From positions 81,780 to 145,779 of the forward strand of contig CACOJS010000004.1 in assembly GCA_902627495.1 (NCBI GenBank): a DNA stretch of 64,000 nucleotides. Reading direction: 5' to 3'. A program made the position numbers and the translations under genes. Below the pieces are notes generated by a model that was given only the letters and a program-made list of their open reading frames with translations, was not told where the DNA came from and made no database searches. Below, one piece after another: positions 26,496 through 35,292 of this stretch. This stretch comes from Hydrogenophilales bacterium. GTDB lineage: Bacteria > Pseudomonadota > Gammaproteobacteria > Burkholderiales > Eutrophovitaceae. Each line of letters begins with the position of its first letter. Position 1 is the first letter of the stretch.

Positions 26496-26626
26496 CCAAC
26501 CACCACCCTAATGTTGGTTAGAACCAGTTTAATTTTATTATAGTTTATTAATTTACGGTGAAAAAATTTCCAGTTAATATGGGGGATCGACTCCGAAGTT
26601 AACTAAAACTTTACAAAGACCGTGAC

Positions 26627-26875
26627 ATGGACATCATAATCTTATCAACTGTTTTTACCGCACTATCTTGGTCTATAGCAGTATTTTCATTGTATTCTGT
26701 AATACATCTTAATTTTATTGAAAAATCAATTAATCAATATCTTACAACTAAAAACTGTGACAAAAACTATGACGTTTCTACTGTTTTGGAGTCTTTAAGA
26801 GACCGCTATCAAACAGCATTCTACTGGTCTGCAGGAGCCGGGGTGGTTTTTTATATCTGGCCGGAGATTGTGTAA
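26627..26875 (+). CDS. Small two-segment membrane protein, unknown
   Basis: An 82-residue protein with a hydrophobic N-terminus (residues 2-28) and a second hydrophobic stretch near the C-terminus (63-80), separated by a polar loop containing two cysteine/lysine-rich turns. No family recognised and only a weak ribosome binding site, so it is a moderately supported call. It fills the divergent gap after the TolA-like gene and precedes another tiny membrane frame. Confidence 0.45.
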   Translation: MDIIILSTVFTALSWSIAVFSLYSVIHLNFIEKSINQYLTTKNCDKNYDVSTVLESLRDRYQTAFYWSAGAGVVFYIWPEIV

Positions 26876-26900
26876 CTGATCGACTGAAAAATATCAATAT

Positions 26901-27071
26901 ATGTACCTTAAATCTATTATATTATGCATATTAGTATTATTGATAGTTTCAGCAATCTCCTCGAAGCGCGTTTCTTCTCGCTTCAGTCGCGGCTTGCTTC
27001 CGCTGACATTAATACTATTAATAATATTTTCAATCCTAATTTTCTCTCAGTATTTTACCTCTCAATCATAA
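26901..27071 (+). CDS. Candidate 56-residue membrane peptide
   Basis: An ATG frame of 56 codons with two hydrophobic stretches (about residues 5-19 and 34-50) and a basic turn KRVSSRFSR between them, a hairpin-like two-pass layout. It is too short for most gene callers. The ribosome binding site is weak and the sequence is AT-rich, where hydrophobic frames arise by chance, so it may be spurious. It ends 18 bp before the end of trmL on the other strand. Confidence 0.35.
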   Translation: MYLKSIILCILVLLIVSAISSKRVSSRFSRGLLPLTLILLIIFSILIFSQYFTSQS

Positions 27072-27088
27072 AATCTAACTTTTGAAAC

Positions 27089-27559
27089 CTATTCTAACTT
27101 CTGTCCTCTAAATTGGCATTGTCGCCAACCTTCATAAACTGTGAGTGCCACAGCATTACTTAAATTTAAACTTCTATTTTGTTTTTTCATTGGAATATAG
27201 AGTTTTCTCTGATCACCTAACTTTTCTAAAAATTTTTTTGGCAAACCGTTTGTCTCCGATCCGTAGACCAAAACATCTTTTTCATGAAAGCTAGCATCTG
27301 AATAGACTGTCTTTCCAAACTTTGTAATTGCATAAATCCTATTAGAGCCTATCGACTCCAAACACTCCGACAAATCCTCATGAAGAGTCAGGGACGTCAT
27401 ATGATGATAGTCCAGTCCAGCACGTCTAAAGTTTTTTTCATTTAGATCAAAACCAAGTGGTCGAATTAAGTGTAAATTAGCCCCCACATTTGCACATAGT
27501 CTAATAATGTTTCCTGTATTTGGAGGAATTTGCGGTTGATATAAAACTATATTTAACAT
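27089..27559 (-). CDS. trmL: tRNA (cytidine/uridine-2'-O-)-methyltransferase TrmL
   Basis: A 156-residue SPOUT methyltransferase, full length for TrmL. It shows MLNIVLYQPQIPPNTGNIIRLCANVGA at the start, the FGSE-type motif YGSETNGLP, and the knotted C-terminal IPM...RSLNLSNAVALTVYEGWRQ. It methylates the wobble nucleotide 34 of tRNA-Leu species in the cytoplasm. Divergent from the TPP enzyme at 27610 with about 50 bp between. Confidence 0.95.
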   Translation of the reverse strand: MLNIVLYQPQIPPNTGNIIRLCANVGANLHLIRPLGFDLNEKNFRRAGLDYHHMTSLTLHEDLSECLESIGSNRIYAITKFGKTVYSDASFHEKDVLVYGSETNGLPKKFLEKLGDQRKLYIPMKKQNRSLNLSNAVALTVYEGWRQCQFRGQKLE

Positions 27560-27609
27560 GATATAACTATGTTAACATTTGCCAATTTTAATAAACATCA
27601 GAAAATAAT

Positions 27610-29157
27610 ATGAACGGAGCTGAAAGCTTAGTCGCAACTATGGTGAAGGGCAATGTGAATGTCTGCTTTGCTAATCCCGGAACATCCGAAATGCACTTTG
27701 TAGCAGCTCTGGACGAGGTGGTTGGAATGAGAACTGTTCTGGGCCTCTTCGAAGGTGTTTGTACAGGGGCAGCAGACGGGTATTTTCGAATAGCAAGAAA
27801 ACCCGCCTGTACTCTCCTTCATCTGGGGCCAGGATTGGCGAACGGGTTAGCTAACTTGCATAATGCAAAAAAAGCTAATTCCGGTGTCATAAATATCGTG
27901 GGTGAGCATGCTACACAACACATAGCACTTGATGCGCCGCTTACAGCAGATATCGAGGGGATCGCAGGGCCAGTATCACATTTCGTAGCGACTCCCAAGC
28001 AGATTGATAAGGTCGGAGATACAGCAGCCTTAGCTATTGCTAGAGCTAGTGGTATACCTCATCAAATAGCAACTCTCATTTTGCCAGCAAATATGGCCTG
28101 GTCTGCAGGAGGAATTACTGGGCGACCTCAAATATTTAGCGATTTTAAACCTCTAGATGAAAAACAAATAGAAAGAGCTGCGACAATTCTCAATACTAAG
28201 AGTGATACCCTACTTCTGTTAGGTGGGAATGCTTTAAGTTCAGATACTCTTCTTCGAGCAGGTAAGATAGCCAAAAAGACTAACTGTAAAGTACTAACAG
28301 AGTGGTCAAACGCCCGTTTGGATAGAGGTGCTGGTCGGATTGAGGTAAACAGAATTCCTTACGTTGTTGAGAAGGCTGTTGAGACTCTCCAAGAATTTAA
28401 GCATATTATTTTGGTGGGTTCCCGAGAACCTGTGGCTTTTTTTGCCTACCCTAATAAACCCGGGAAACTTGCTTCTCCTAAATGCGAATTTATAACCATC
28501 AGCAACTTTGCACAAAATGCAGATGCTGCGTTAGCTGTGCTCGAGAAAATGGTTGGGGCTAAAGACAAAATACCACATGGTATGAGTCGAAGGTTCAAGC
28601 CTCCGATACCCACTGGCAAAATAACACCTGAAGGAATCGCAAGTGTGTTAGGAGCTCTACTGCCAGAAGGAGCGATTATAGTTGATGAATCCGTGAGCAC
28701 GGGGAGAGATTTTTTCCGTTGTACCGCGGGGGCACCTCCCCACATTTGGTTAAACAATCGAGGAGGGTCGATTGGCTACGGACTACCCGTTGCCTTGGGT
28801 GCAGCAATAGCATCCCCCAATCAAAAAGTTATTGTTTTAGAGAGTGATGGAAGTGGGATGTACACCCCTCAGACAATGTGGACTATAGCTAGAGAGAAAT
28901 TAGACGTAACCATCCTTATTTTTTCCAATCGTAGTTATAACATTCTTTTTGGAGAGCTCAAAAACGTTGGCGTGACAGCACCGGGACCACAAGCGAATAG
29001 CTTGTTCAGTCTCAATCACCCGGATCTTGACTGGGTGTTAATGTCAAAAGGAATGGGAATCGATGCCAGCAGAGTTAGCGACATGTCGTCTTTAACCTCT
29101 GTTTTTTCATTTGCTATGCAACAAAAATCACCATACCTTATTGAAATAGACCTTTAG
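27610..29157 (+). CDS. Acetolactate synthase large subunit-like TPP enzyme
   Basis: A 515-residue three-domain thiamine diphosphate enzyme: N-terminal Pyr domain with the activating Glu in LFEGVCTGAADGYFR (residues 37-51), central domain, and a C-terminal PP domain with NNRGGSIGYGLPVALGAA and ESDGSGMYTPQTMW-(..)-FSNRSYN. The family includes acetolactate synthase, benzoylformate decarboxylase and oxalyl-CoA decarboxylase. No regulatory small subunit adjoins, so a catabolic decarboxylase or carboligase is likelier than valine synthesis. It converges on CoA-transferase genes. Confidence 0.82.
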   Translation: MNGAESLVATMVKGNVNVCFANPGTSEMHFVAALDEVVGMRTVLGLFEGVCTGAADGYFRIARKPACTLLHLGPGLANGLANLHNAKKANSGVINIVGEHATQHIALDAPLTADIEGIAGPVSHFVATPKQIDKVGDTAALAIARASGIPHQIATLILPANMAWSAGGITGRPQIFSDFKPLDEKQIERAATILNTKSDTLLLLGGNALSSDTLLRAGKIAKKTNCKVLTEWSNARLDRGAGRIEVNRIPYVVEKAVETLQEFKHIILVGSREPVAFFAYPNKPGKLASPKCEFITISNFAQNADAALAVLEKMVGAKDKIPHGMSRRFKPPIPTGKITPEGIASVLGALLPEGAIIVDESVSTGRDFFRCTAGAPPHIWLNNRGGSIGYGLPVALGAAIASPNQKVIVLESDGSGMYTPQTMWTIAREKLDVTILIFSNRSYNILFGELKNVGVTAPGPQANSLFSLNHPDLDWVLMSKGMGIDASRVSDMSSLTSVFSFAMQQKSPYLIEIDL

Positions 29158-29166
29158 TTTATCTTT

Positions 29167-30393
29167 CTAAAAAGGTCCTTCAGAAATAGTTCCATCCATA
29201 TAAAACTCTTTTATCTCTTTTTCAGAATATCCTAACTCTTTTAGAACCTGACGGTTATCCATACCTCTCATTGCCAACCTACTTCCTGGTTCACACTCAG
29301 TGTCAGAGAACTTCCACGGCAGGCCAGGAACTTTGATTATGCCACCCTCACCATCATCCAGCTCTCTTATAGCCCCCCAATGTTGACCCCAATCGCTCTC
29401 CGCGAACTCCTTCATGGTCTTTAGTTCGCCTAATGCGAGCCCAGATTCCCGTACCTGTGCCTCCAGGTCGGATACTGACCTGAAAGTAGCAGCCCACGCA
29501 ACAACTTCTTTCATTAAAAATTTAAAGTTTTTCCGTCGCAACTCCGGCGTAAGATACCGTGGGTCAGATAACAAGTCCCACCTTCGCATCATTTGGGCAT
29601 ATCTTTTTAGAACTGGCGTCCACACAGGACTGGCTGCGATAACGATCACTTCCCCTGAAGAAATACCTATAAAACGTGAGTGTGGTGCTGTTAGCATAAA
29701 AGGTTCTCCATCCTGCGAATCGTCCATCCCAGCTAATTCAGCATGAGCTTTTTCATGAACAGCTAACATAGTTGCAGCCATTGCGACATCAATATGCTGC
29801 CCTCTACCAGTTTTTTCCCTGCTATATAAAGCCGACAAACACGCAACCGCCCCCTCTACCCCGGTATAAACATCAGGATGTGAAAAATCACTCCCCATTT
29901 TTTTTATATCTTCTTTATCAATTCCAACGTGCCTAAAGCGAGCATCAGCTATTCCAGCTTCGGCAGCAACCGTTGGAGCAAAAGCAGCTCTATTTTTCAA
30001 GGGCCCTGTTTGACCATAACCACTTATTGACACGTATATAATGCCAGGATTAATCTTTTTAACACTATCGTAATCAAAGCCGAAAGGACGCAAAGTACCC
30101 GGTCGAAAATTTTCAGCCACTACATCCGCATCCTCTACTAAACGGGCAATGATCTGCTGACCTTTTGAACTGTTTAGATCTATCGAGACACAAATTTTTC
30201 CCGCATTTTGCTGTGCAAAATAATGTGAAAATTTCCCAGTCTGAGGGCTCCCTAATCTTGAAATATCGCCACGCTTTGGGTCTTCTATCTTGAGAACCCT
30301 CGCACCCAGATCTAAGAGAATTTTGGTGAAATGTGGTCCAGCTAAAACTCGAGTAAAATCCACAACCTTCACACCATCAAGAGGACCCGTCAT
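29167..30393 (-). CDS. CaiB/BaiF family III CoA-transferase
   Basis: A 408-residue enzyme of the formyl-CoA transferase type: PLDGVKVVDFTRVLAGPHFTKILLDLGARVLKIE at the start, the NFRPGTL motif, VSISGYGQTGPL, and the catalytic aspartate probably in HPDVYTGVEGAVACLSALY. It moves CoA between carboxylic acids through an aspartyl anhydride. Last of a tight four-gene run (GST, CoA-transferase, enoyl-CoA hydratase, this) with two bases between stop and start. Confidence 0.9.
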   Translation of the reverse strand: MTGPLDGVKVVDFTRVLAGPHFTKILLDLGARVLKIEDPKRGDISRLGSPQTGKFSHYFAQQNAGKICVSIDLNSSKGQQIIARLVEDADVVAENFRPGTLRPFGFDYDSVKKINPGIIYVSISGYGQTGPLKNRAAFAPTVAAEAGIADARFRHVGIDKEDIKKMGSDFSHPDVYTGVEGAVACLSALYSREKTGRGQHIDVAMAATMLAVHEKAHAELAGMDDSQDGEPFMLTAPHSRFIGISSGEVIVIAASPVWTPVLKRYAQMMRRWDLLSDPRYLTPELRRKNFKFLMKEVVAWAATFRSVSDLEAQVRESGLALGELKTMKEFAESDWGQHWGAIRELDDGEGGIIKVPGLPWKFSDTECEPGSRLAMRGMDNRQVLKELGYSEKEIKEFYMDGTISEGPF

Positions 30394-30395
30394 TC

Positions 30396-31157
30396 TTATT
30401 TTCCTTTAAAAAGGATACTATCTGATTTTTGTGCCAAAAAAGATATGCCTGAAGCAGCATCACTTGAGCTCAAAACGTTTTTTATTGCATCCGGCATGCT
30501 ATTGTCACCTTCTAAAATACCCTTTTTAGCTGTATTATTAGCGACTTTTTTAATTTCCTTCAAAGCAACCGTCGGCCCATTGGCTAATTGTTGTGCTAAA
30601 GAAATTGCCGCCGAATGTAGAGTTTCCTCTGGTACGACTAAGTTTATTACGCCCCATTTTTCTAGAGTATTAGCATCATAGCGCCGTCCAAGCATCGCAA
30701 TCTCCTTTCCCCTAGCTATGCCTGCTCTCTGCACTACCCTTTGAGTCCCCCCGGAAAGTGGCATTAAACCCACAGAGGCCTCCACCAAGCCAATACTGGC
30801 ATTATCTGCAGCAATAATGAGATCACAGCCTAAAGCAAGTTCAAACCCACCTCCCAAGGCAGCCCCATTTATTCCTGCAACGGTGGGAATTTCTATATCC
30901 TCCATAATGTTGATTAACCTCATTGGGTTTCGCTCACTAGGTTTTTCATTCTCTAAAAAACTCGGATCAGCCCCACCTGAAAAGTGTTTTAGTTTACTTA
31001 GAAATAGCACGGCTCTCGCACCCGACTCTTGAACATCATGAGAAGCCTTTTCGATCTCATCCAACAACTGATTATTCAACAGATTGTTAGGATGATGGTT
31101 AAGATATAGTATTGATACGTTCTTTTCTATTGATATTTCAACTAAACCAGAGGCCAT
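30396..31157 (-). CDS. Enoyl-CoA hydratase/isomerase family protein
   Basis: A 253-residue crotonase-fold enzyme: LNHHPNNLLNNQLLDE, oxyanion-hole LKHFSGGADPSFLE, NGAALGGGFELALGCDLIIAAD and VGLMPLSGGTQRVVQRAG. The usual second-Glu region reads LMPLSGG, with a Pro in place of the Glu seen in many hydratases, so the exact reaction is uncertain. AAAGGTG precedes the ATG. It sits between two CaiB/BaiF CoA-transferases, indicating use of a CoA thioester whose CoA comes from a transferase, not a ligase. Confidence 0.87.
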   Translation of the reverse strand: MASGLVEISIEKNVSILYLNHHPNNLLNNQLLDEIEKASHDVQESGARAVLFLSKLKHFSGGADPSFLENEKPSERNPMRLINIMEDIEIPTVAGINGAALGGGFELALGCDLIIAADNASIGLVEASVGLMPLSGGTQRVVQRAGIARGKEIAMLGRRYDANTLEKWGVINLVVPEETLHSAAISLAQQLANGPTVALKEIKKVANNTAKKGILEGDNSMPDAIKNVLSSSDAASGISFLAQKSDSILFKGK

Positions 31158-31171
31158 ATTTCACCTTTATC

Positions 31172-32383
31172 TTATTTGTTTTTAGGACGCCAAATTATTT
31201 TTTTATCCTCTAATACCTGAATATCCTCCGATGAATAACCAACTTCTGCAAGCACATCATCAGTATGTTGACCCAAGATTGGTGCCAAATCACGGATACT
31301 AGAGGGACTTATGTCAAAACGAGCAGCTGGTCTAGGCTGTCGAACCTTTCCCAAATGACCACCTTCATAGATTTCGAAAATGTTATTGGCTTTGATTTGA
31401 GGGTCATCTAAAATTTCTTTACGGTCTAAGATGGGGGCACTAGGTACGCCCTCTTGGCGGAAACGATCTAAAAGTGTTGTAGAATCCCACTTGCTAATTT
31501 CTTCTTTCATCATTTGTAGCCTCTCCTGCCTATGCAAAGTACGTGCCTTCGCAGTACAAAAACGCTGATCAGTAATCAACTCCTCTCGTCCAAAAACTCT
31601 ACACATGCCTTGCCATTCAGAGTCCGAAATTGCTCCTGCTGTAATATAACGATCTTTCGTTTTAAAGACCAAATCAAGCCCTAACGAGCCTGTCTTTGGG
31701 TCTTTTTCACTCCCGACAAAACTCAAAACAGACATTGCCTCCGGCCATAGATAAGCTATCATCGTATCCAACATTGCTAGACGAACATGCTGACCCTTCT
31801 TTGTTTTTTCCCTAAAATACAACGCTGCCGTAATTGCCTGAGCCGCCGTAACAGATGTCGTTTTATCCGGAATAATTGTCCTTATCATTCGGGGTACGCC
31901 GGTTTCAGCATCCGCCTGTATGTCGGTTAAACCGGACAAGGCTTGGATGACAGGGTCATAGACACGTTGACCAGAATAGGGGCCCTTCTCACCGAAGCCA
32001 CTGATCGATACATAAATAATGTCATTCTTGATTTCCCTGACAACTTTCTCGCCAACTCCAAGCCTATCCGCCGCACCCGGCCGAAAATTTTGTACAAAAA
32101 TGTCTGCCGTTTTTATCAACCGACGAATTGCATCTAACCCTTCCTTAGTTTTTAAATCCAAACAAAGAGATCGTTTATTGCGATTGCATGATAGAAAGAT
32201 TCCCGTCATACCCACTGACTGCGGTGTTCCTTGCTGTCTCAACTGTTCGCCGCCAAGCGGCTCTACTTTTATTACATCGGCCCCCTGATCAGCAAGCATC
32301 ATCGTTGCTACAGGCCCAGAAACAATCGTGGTAAGGTCCACAACCTTAACACCCTGTAAAGGTCCCCTGTTTTGGTCAATCAT
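31172..32383 (-). CDS. CaiB/BaiF family III CoA-transferase
   Basis: A 403-residue family III CoA-transferase, distinct from the one at 29167. It shows PLQGVKVVDLTTIVSGPVATMMLADQGADVIKVEPLGGE, NFRPGAADRLGVG, VSISGFGEKGPYSGQ, the catalytic-Asp region IPDKTTSVTAAQAITAALY, and the ending ILGQHTDDVLAEVGYS typical of the family. Its ATG overlaps the stop of the GST gene by four bases, so the two are translationally coupled. Confidence 0.9.
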   Translation of the reverse strand: MIDQNRGPLQGVKVVDLTTIVSGPVATMMLADQGADVIKVEPLGGEQLRQQGTPQSVGMTGIFLSCNRNKRSLCLDLKTKEGLDAIRRLIKTADIFVQNFRPGAADRLGVGEKVVREIKNDIIYVSISGFGEKGPYSGQRVYDPVIQALSGLTDIQADAETGVPRMIRTIIPDKTTSVTAAQAITAALYFREKTKKGQHVRLAMLDTMIAYLWPEAMSVLSFVGSEKDPKTGSLGLDLVFKTKDRYITAGAISDSEWQGMCRVFGREELITDQRFCTAKARTLHRQERLQMMKEEISKWDSTTLLDRFRQEGVPSAPILDRKEILDDPQIKANNIFEIYEGGHLGKVRQPRPAARFDISPSSIRDLAPILGQHTDDVLAEVGYSSEDIQVLEDKKIIWRPKNK

Positions 32384-33024
32384 ACCTTCATCCCATCCGG
32401 ATAATTAATATCAAATGCTTTTTTATAAGCAGACCGCGAGGTAATTCTTTCCATATATGATTCCCATTGTGCTGCCAACCCGATACCACATTTTAGGGCC
32501 CAGTCTAGAGTCGTAACCATCATTATGTCAGCTGATGAGCATCTATCCCCGCAGAGATAAGGGCCCTTTATATTAACCCTTGACGTCATAGCATCAATCT
32601 GTTTGGAAAAATATTCTTTAGCAGACTCTACTGCTTCGGGTGCGGGGCAATACAAATGTTTTAAACTCTCATGCCTTCTAATAATATAGAGTGATGTTGC
32701 ATCTAACTCCGTCATTATCATGTAATTCCACTCGGCTACTATTGCTATTTCTTCGGCTGTTTTTGGGATAAAAAATGTATCGGGAACACTAAACGAATCT
32801 CCGATGTAGGTTACTATCGCAGCACTTTCGGTAAGAACAAATGATCCATGGACTAAAGTCGGTATTTTTTCCCTAGGGTTTAATTGACGATACTCTTCCG
32901 TATTCGCCTCCCCTGTTCGCGACCTGATTGGGTGGATTTTGAAAGCCAGATTAAACTCTTCTAACATCCAATGGACCCGCATACATCGTGGTGTTCCAAT
33001 ACCCCAAACCTCTATGCTTCTCAC
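32380..33024 (-). CDS. Glutathione S-transferase family protein
   Basis: A 214-residue GST: thioredoxin-like N-domain (1-78) with GIGTPRCMRVHWMLEEFNL, LNPREKIPTLVHG (cis-Pro) and TESAAIVTYIGD, and a helical C-domain (90-205) with GDRCSSADIMMVTTLDWA. The active Ser/Tyr/Cys position is TPRC. It may conjugate or isomerise an intermediate such as a maleyl-type diacid in the pathway of the following genes. The start is a GTG with GGAGGGT; it opens the four-gene run. Confidence 0.88.
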   Translation of the reverse strand: MRSIEVWGIGTPRCMRVHWMLEEFNLAFKIHPIRSRTGEANTEEYRQLNPREKIPTLVHGSFVLTESAAIVTYIGDSFSVPDTFFIPKTAEEIAIVAEWNYMIMTELDATSLYIIRRHESLKHLYCPAPEAVESAKEYFSKQIDAMTSRVNIKGPYLCGDRCSSADIMMVTTLDWALKCGIGLAAQWESYMERITSRSAYKKAFDINYPDGMKV

Positions 33025-33065
33025 TCAAAACCCTCCAATAAATATTTAAAAACTATTTGGGTGCT

Positions 33066-33227
33066 TTATATTCCATAATTACTAATATCTTTTTTCCACA
33101 CCCGCCACGTAAACGAGGACTTAACCAAGTCTACAACAAAAACATTTCCGTCTGACTCCGAAACGATAGGTTTTTCTCCCATTTTCTTGATTTTAACTGA
33201 AGTCATAACCGTGATGTCAAATACCAC
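33066..33227 (-). CDS. Candidate 53-residue small protein (second of a coupled pair)
   Basis: A frame starting at a GTG (33227) or an inner ATG (33206). It encodes alternating strand-like sequence (VVFDITVMTSVKIKK, GNVFVVDLVKSSFTWRVWKKD), which looks more protein-like than chance. The GTG shares one base with the TAG of the frame upstream, a coupled-stop arrangement. The ribosome binding site is only a G-rich stretch. Function unknown and possibly spurious. Confidence 0.3.
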   Translation of the reverse strand: MVFDITVMTSVKIKKMGEKPIVSESDGNVFVVDLVKSSFTWRVWKKDISNYGI

Positions 33228-33373
33228 TAACTACCGCCACCCAACCCTTCCATATTAAACTCTGTGGTCTGACAACCTTTGTTATCATCAGAAATCACAG
33301 AGGCTAAATAAAGTAACTTTGAATATGTTACATCAATATTTTCCCCAGTGAATTGGTCATATTTAAGCTTCAT
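33227..33373 (-). CDS. Candidate 48-residue small protein (first of a coupled pair)
   Basis: An ATG frame of 48 codons ending in NMEGLGGGS, with no ribosome binding site seen. It contains LKYDQFTGENIDVTYSKLLYLASVISDDN, which looks like a folded strand-helix element. Its only support is the coupling to the next frame and plausible amino-acid content. Confidence 0.25.
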   Translation of the reverse strand: MKLKYDQFTGENIDVTYSKLLYLASVISDDNKGCQTTEFNMEGLGGGS

Positions 33374-33597
33374 GAGTCAGTATACTAAAATACTGTTCGG
33401 CTGACTTATGCAGGTAGAATCAATACTGAAACCCCCAGAACTAGAGATTCCAGCAAGAAACTGAATAACAAAAGGGAAGGGAGCATTTAATTTCACCAAT
33501 GACTCTTTAGCGTGTCGAGATAACAATCTATACTTAATAGGTTAATAAGCCAAGATTGTATTTACAAACTGATGTCAAACAAATGTTAGGAGCGTTG

Positions 33598-33732
33598 ATG
33601 AAATACTTAATAATTCTAATCTTTATGAGTCTTGCTGGTTGCCAAACAACCGCTGGTATATTGAGTGGTGCAGGCGAAGATCTTAGCAGAGCAGGAGAAT
33701 GGATAAGAGATAAAACCGACTCTCAGTATTGA
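33598..33732 (+). CDS. Entericidin-like small lipoprotein
   Basis: A 44-residue protein too short for many gene callers. A hydrophobic start ends in the lipobox LAGC (Cys15), followed by QTTAGILSGAGEDLSRAGEWIRDKT. The pattern 'GC-NT..G.G.D....G..I...' is that of the entericidin A/B family (EcnA/EcnB), membrane lipoproteins tied to stationary-phase lysis and its antidote. AGGAG lies six bases before the ATG. It stands alone, converging on glpK with 24 bp between. Only one entericidin-like gene is seen, so whether it acts as toxin or antidote is open. Confidence 0.75.
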   Translation: MKYLIILIFMSLAGCQTTAGILSGAGEDLSRAGEWIRDKTDSQY

Positions 33733-33756
33733 CTATTTCTGGCGAAGCTAAAGGCT

Positions 33757-35238
33757 CTAGCCTGTAGTCAAGACAGTAGACACCGCTTTCTCCCATCCAC
33801 TAATCAAACCTGAGCGACATTTGCCATCCATGAGTGGGTTAAAGCAATTATCAGTGGCTCTTGCCTTTCCGATATCATGAATAGTTGAAAACTCATCGTT
33901 ATAGAGAGCAGCCATCATTGCAGCCCCCAGTGCCGTAGTTTCCTTAATAACAGGCACATCAACAGGGATGTCCAGAATATCGGACAAAAATTGCATTAAC
34001 CATGAATTATCTGACATGCCGCCATCTGCTTTTACTATTTGCGGATTTGCCCCATCCCGTTTCATACAGGAGACTATATCAAAAGTTTGATAAGCCACTG
34101 ACTCCAAGGACGCTCGGATAATATGGGAAGCTCCTGTATTTCCAGTAACGCCAAATATAGAACCTCGGGCCCTAGGATCCCAATGTGGGGCCCCGAGTCC
34201 TGTAAACGCTGGGACTAAATAAACCCCTCCGTTACTGTCCAGCCTAGATGCATGAAACTCTGATTCCTCAGCTTTATTTATCAAACCTAGTTGATCTCTG
34301 AGCCATTGAACAGCCGCACCAGCAATAAAAACAGAACCCTCTAGAGCATAAGATGATTTACCGTTAAGCTGAAAGAGTACCGTACTGAGCAGCCGAGATT
34401 GCGATCTAATAATCTTATTACCCGTGTTAAGGATTAAAAAACATCCTGTACCATAAGTTGATTTAAGGCTTCCCGGGTCAAAGCAACCTTGACCAACTGC
34501 TGCCGCTTGCTGATCCCCCAATACCGCTAAAATAGGTATTTCCTGGCCAAGGATACTCTTGTCTGTTTCTCCAAAATGGCATGCAGAATCATGAATTTTT
34601 GGAAGTATAGCCTCAGGCACTTTAAATATTTCCAACAAACTGTCATCCCATTTCAAATTCTTAATGTTGAAAACACATGTGCGACTGGCATTTGTCGCAT
34701 CAGTGGCATGGACTTTCCCATTTGTTAATCGCCATAGGAGAAAGCTATCAATCGTTCCAAATGCTAATTTCCCCTTCTCGGCCTTATCTCGTGCACCTTC
34801 AACATTATCAAGAATCCAAGCAATTTTACTTGCACTAAAGTATGGATCAAGGACTAGACCTGTTGATTCTATAATATGCTTCTCACACCCATCTTTCTTT
34901 AATTTCTCACAGTAATTGCTTGTCCTTCTGTCTTGCCAAACGATCGCATTGTATATCGGCTTTCCGGTCTTCTTGTCCCAGACAACCGTTGTTTCTCGCT
35001 GATTAGTTATCCCAATAGCAAGCACTTTGATGTTTTTAACATCAGCTTCTTTAAGAGCTGATTTAACCACGGTTACTGTTGTTTTCCAGATAGTCTCTGG
35101 ATCATGCTCAACCCAACCAGCTTTTGGATATATCTGCAAAAACTCTTTTTGTGCACTTATCAATAATTCACCGTTTCTTGTGAAAATTATGGCACGAGTA
35201 CTACTGGTACCTTGGTCGATCGCAAGATAACCATTCAT
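33757..35238 (-). CDS. glpK: Glycerol kinase
   Basis: A 493-residue FGGY-family kinase, the normal length for GlpK: AIDQGTSSTRAIIF (phosphate-binding, residues 6-19), GWVEHDPETIWKT, ITNQRETTVVWDKKTGKPIYNAIVWQDRRT with the glycerol-binding residues, and GALGAAMMAA at the end. It phosphorylates glycerol to sn-glycerol-3-phosphate in the cytoplasm. The usual partners glpF, glpD and glpR are not in the window. No regulatory site seen. Confidence 0.96.
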   Translation of the reverse strand: MNGYLAIDQGTSSTRAIIFTRNGELLISAQKEFLQIYPKAGWVEHDPETIWKTTVTVVKSALKEADVKNIKVLAIGITNQRETTVVWDKKTGKPIYNAIVWQDRRTSNYCEKLKKDGCEKHIIESTGLVLDPYFSASKIAWILDNVEGARDKAEKGKLAFGTIDSFLLWRLTNGKVHATDATNASRTCVFNIKNLKWDDSLLEIFKVPEAILPKIHDSACHFGETDKSILGQEIPILAVLGDQQAAAVGQGCFDPGSLKSTYGTGCFLILNTGNKIIRSQSRLLSTVLFQLNGKSSYALEGSVFIAGAAVQWLRDQLGLINKAEESEFHASRLDSNGGVYLVPAFTGLGAPHWDPRARGSIFGVTGNTGASHIIRASLESVAYQTFDIVSCMKRDGANPQIVKADGGMSDNSWLMQFLSDILDIPVDVPVIKETTALGAAMMAALYNDEFSTIHDIGKARATDNCFNPLMDGKCRSGLISGWEKAVSTVLTTG

Positions 35239-35292
35239 ATTTATAATATATCCTTAGTCAACATGTTTTTTTTGCATAAAATATGTGAAAAA

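Larger units (their letters stand above)
33025..33597. other. Gap holding two weak small frames and an inverted repeat
   Basis: No gene of normal size. On the minus strand two short frames touch each other (33227-33373 and 33066-33227). A 7-bp inverted repeat CTCTGTG/CACAGAG spans 33260-33302, and a hairpin CAGTAT/ATACTG lies near 33377-33394. The small entericidin-like gene begins at 33598. The rest shows nothing I can name. Confidence 0.4.

Noticed and set aside
33227..33240. GGCGGTAG on the minus strand, resembling an ops/JUMPstart element
   Set aside because: It lies in a candidate coding frame, far from any glycan operon and without the rest of the JUMPstart sequence, so it is probably chance.
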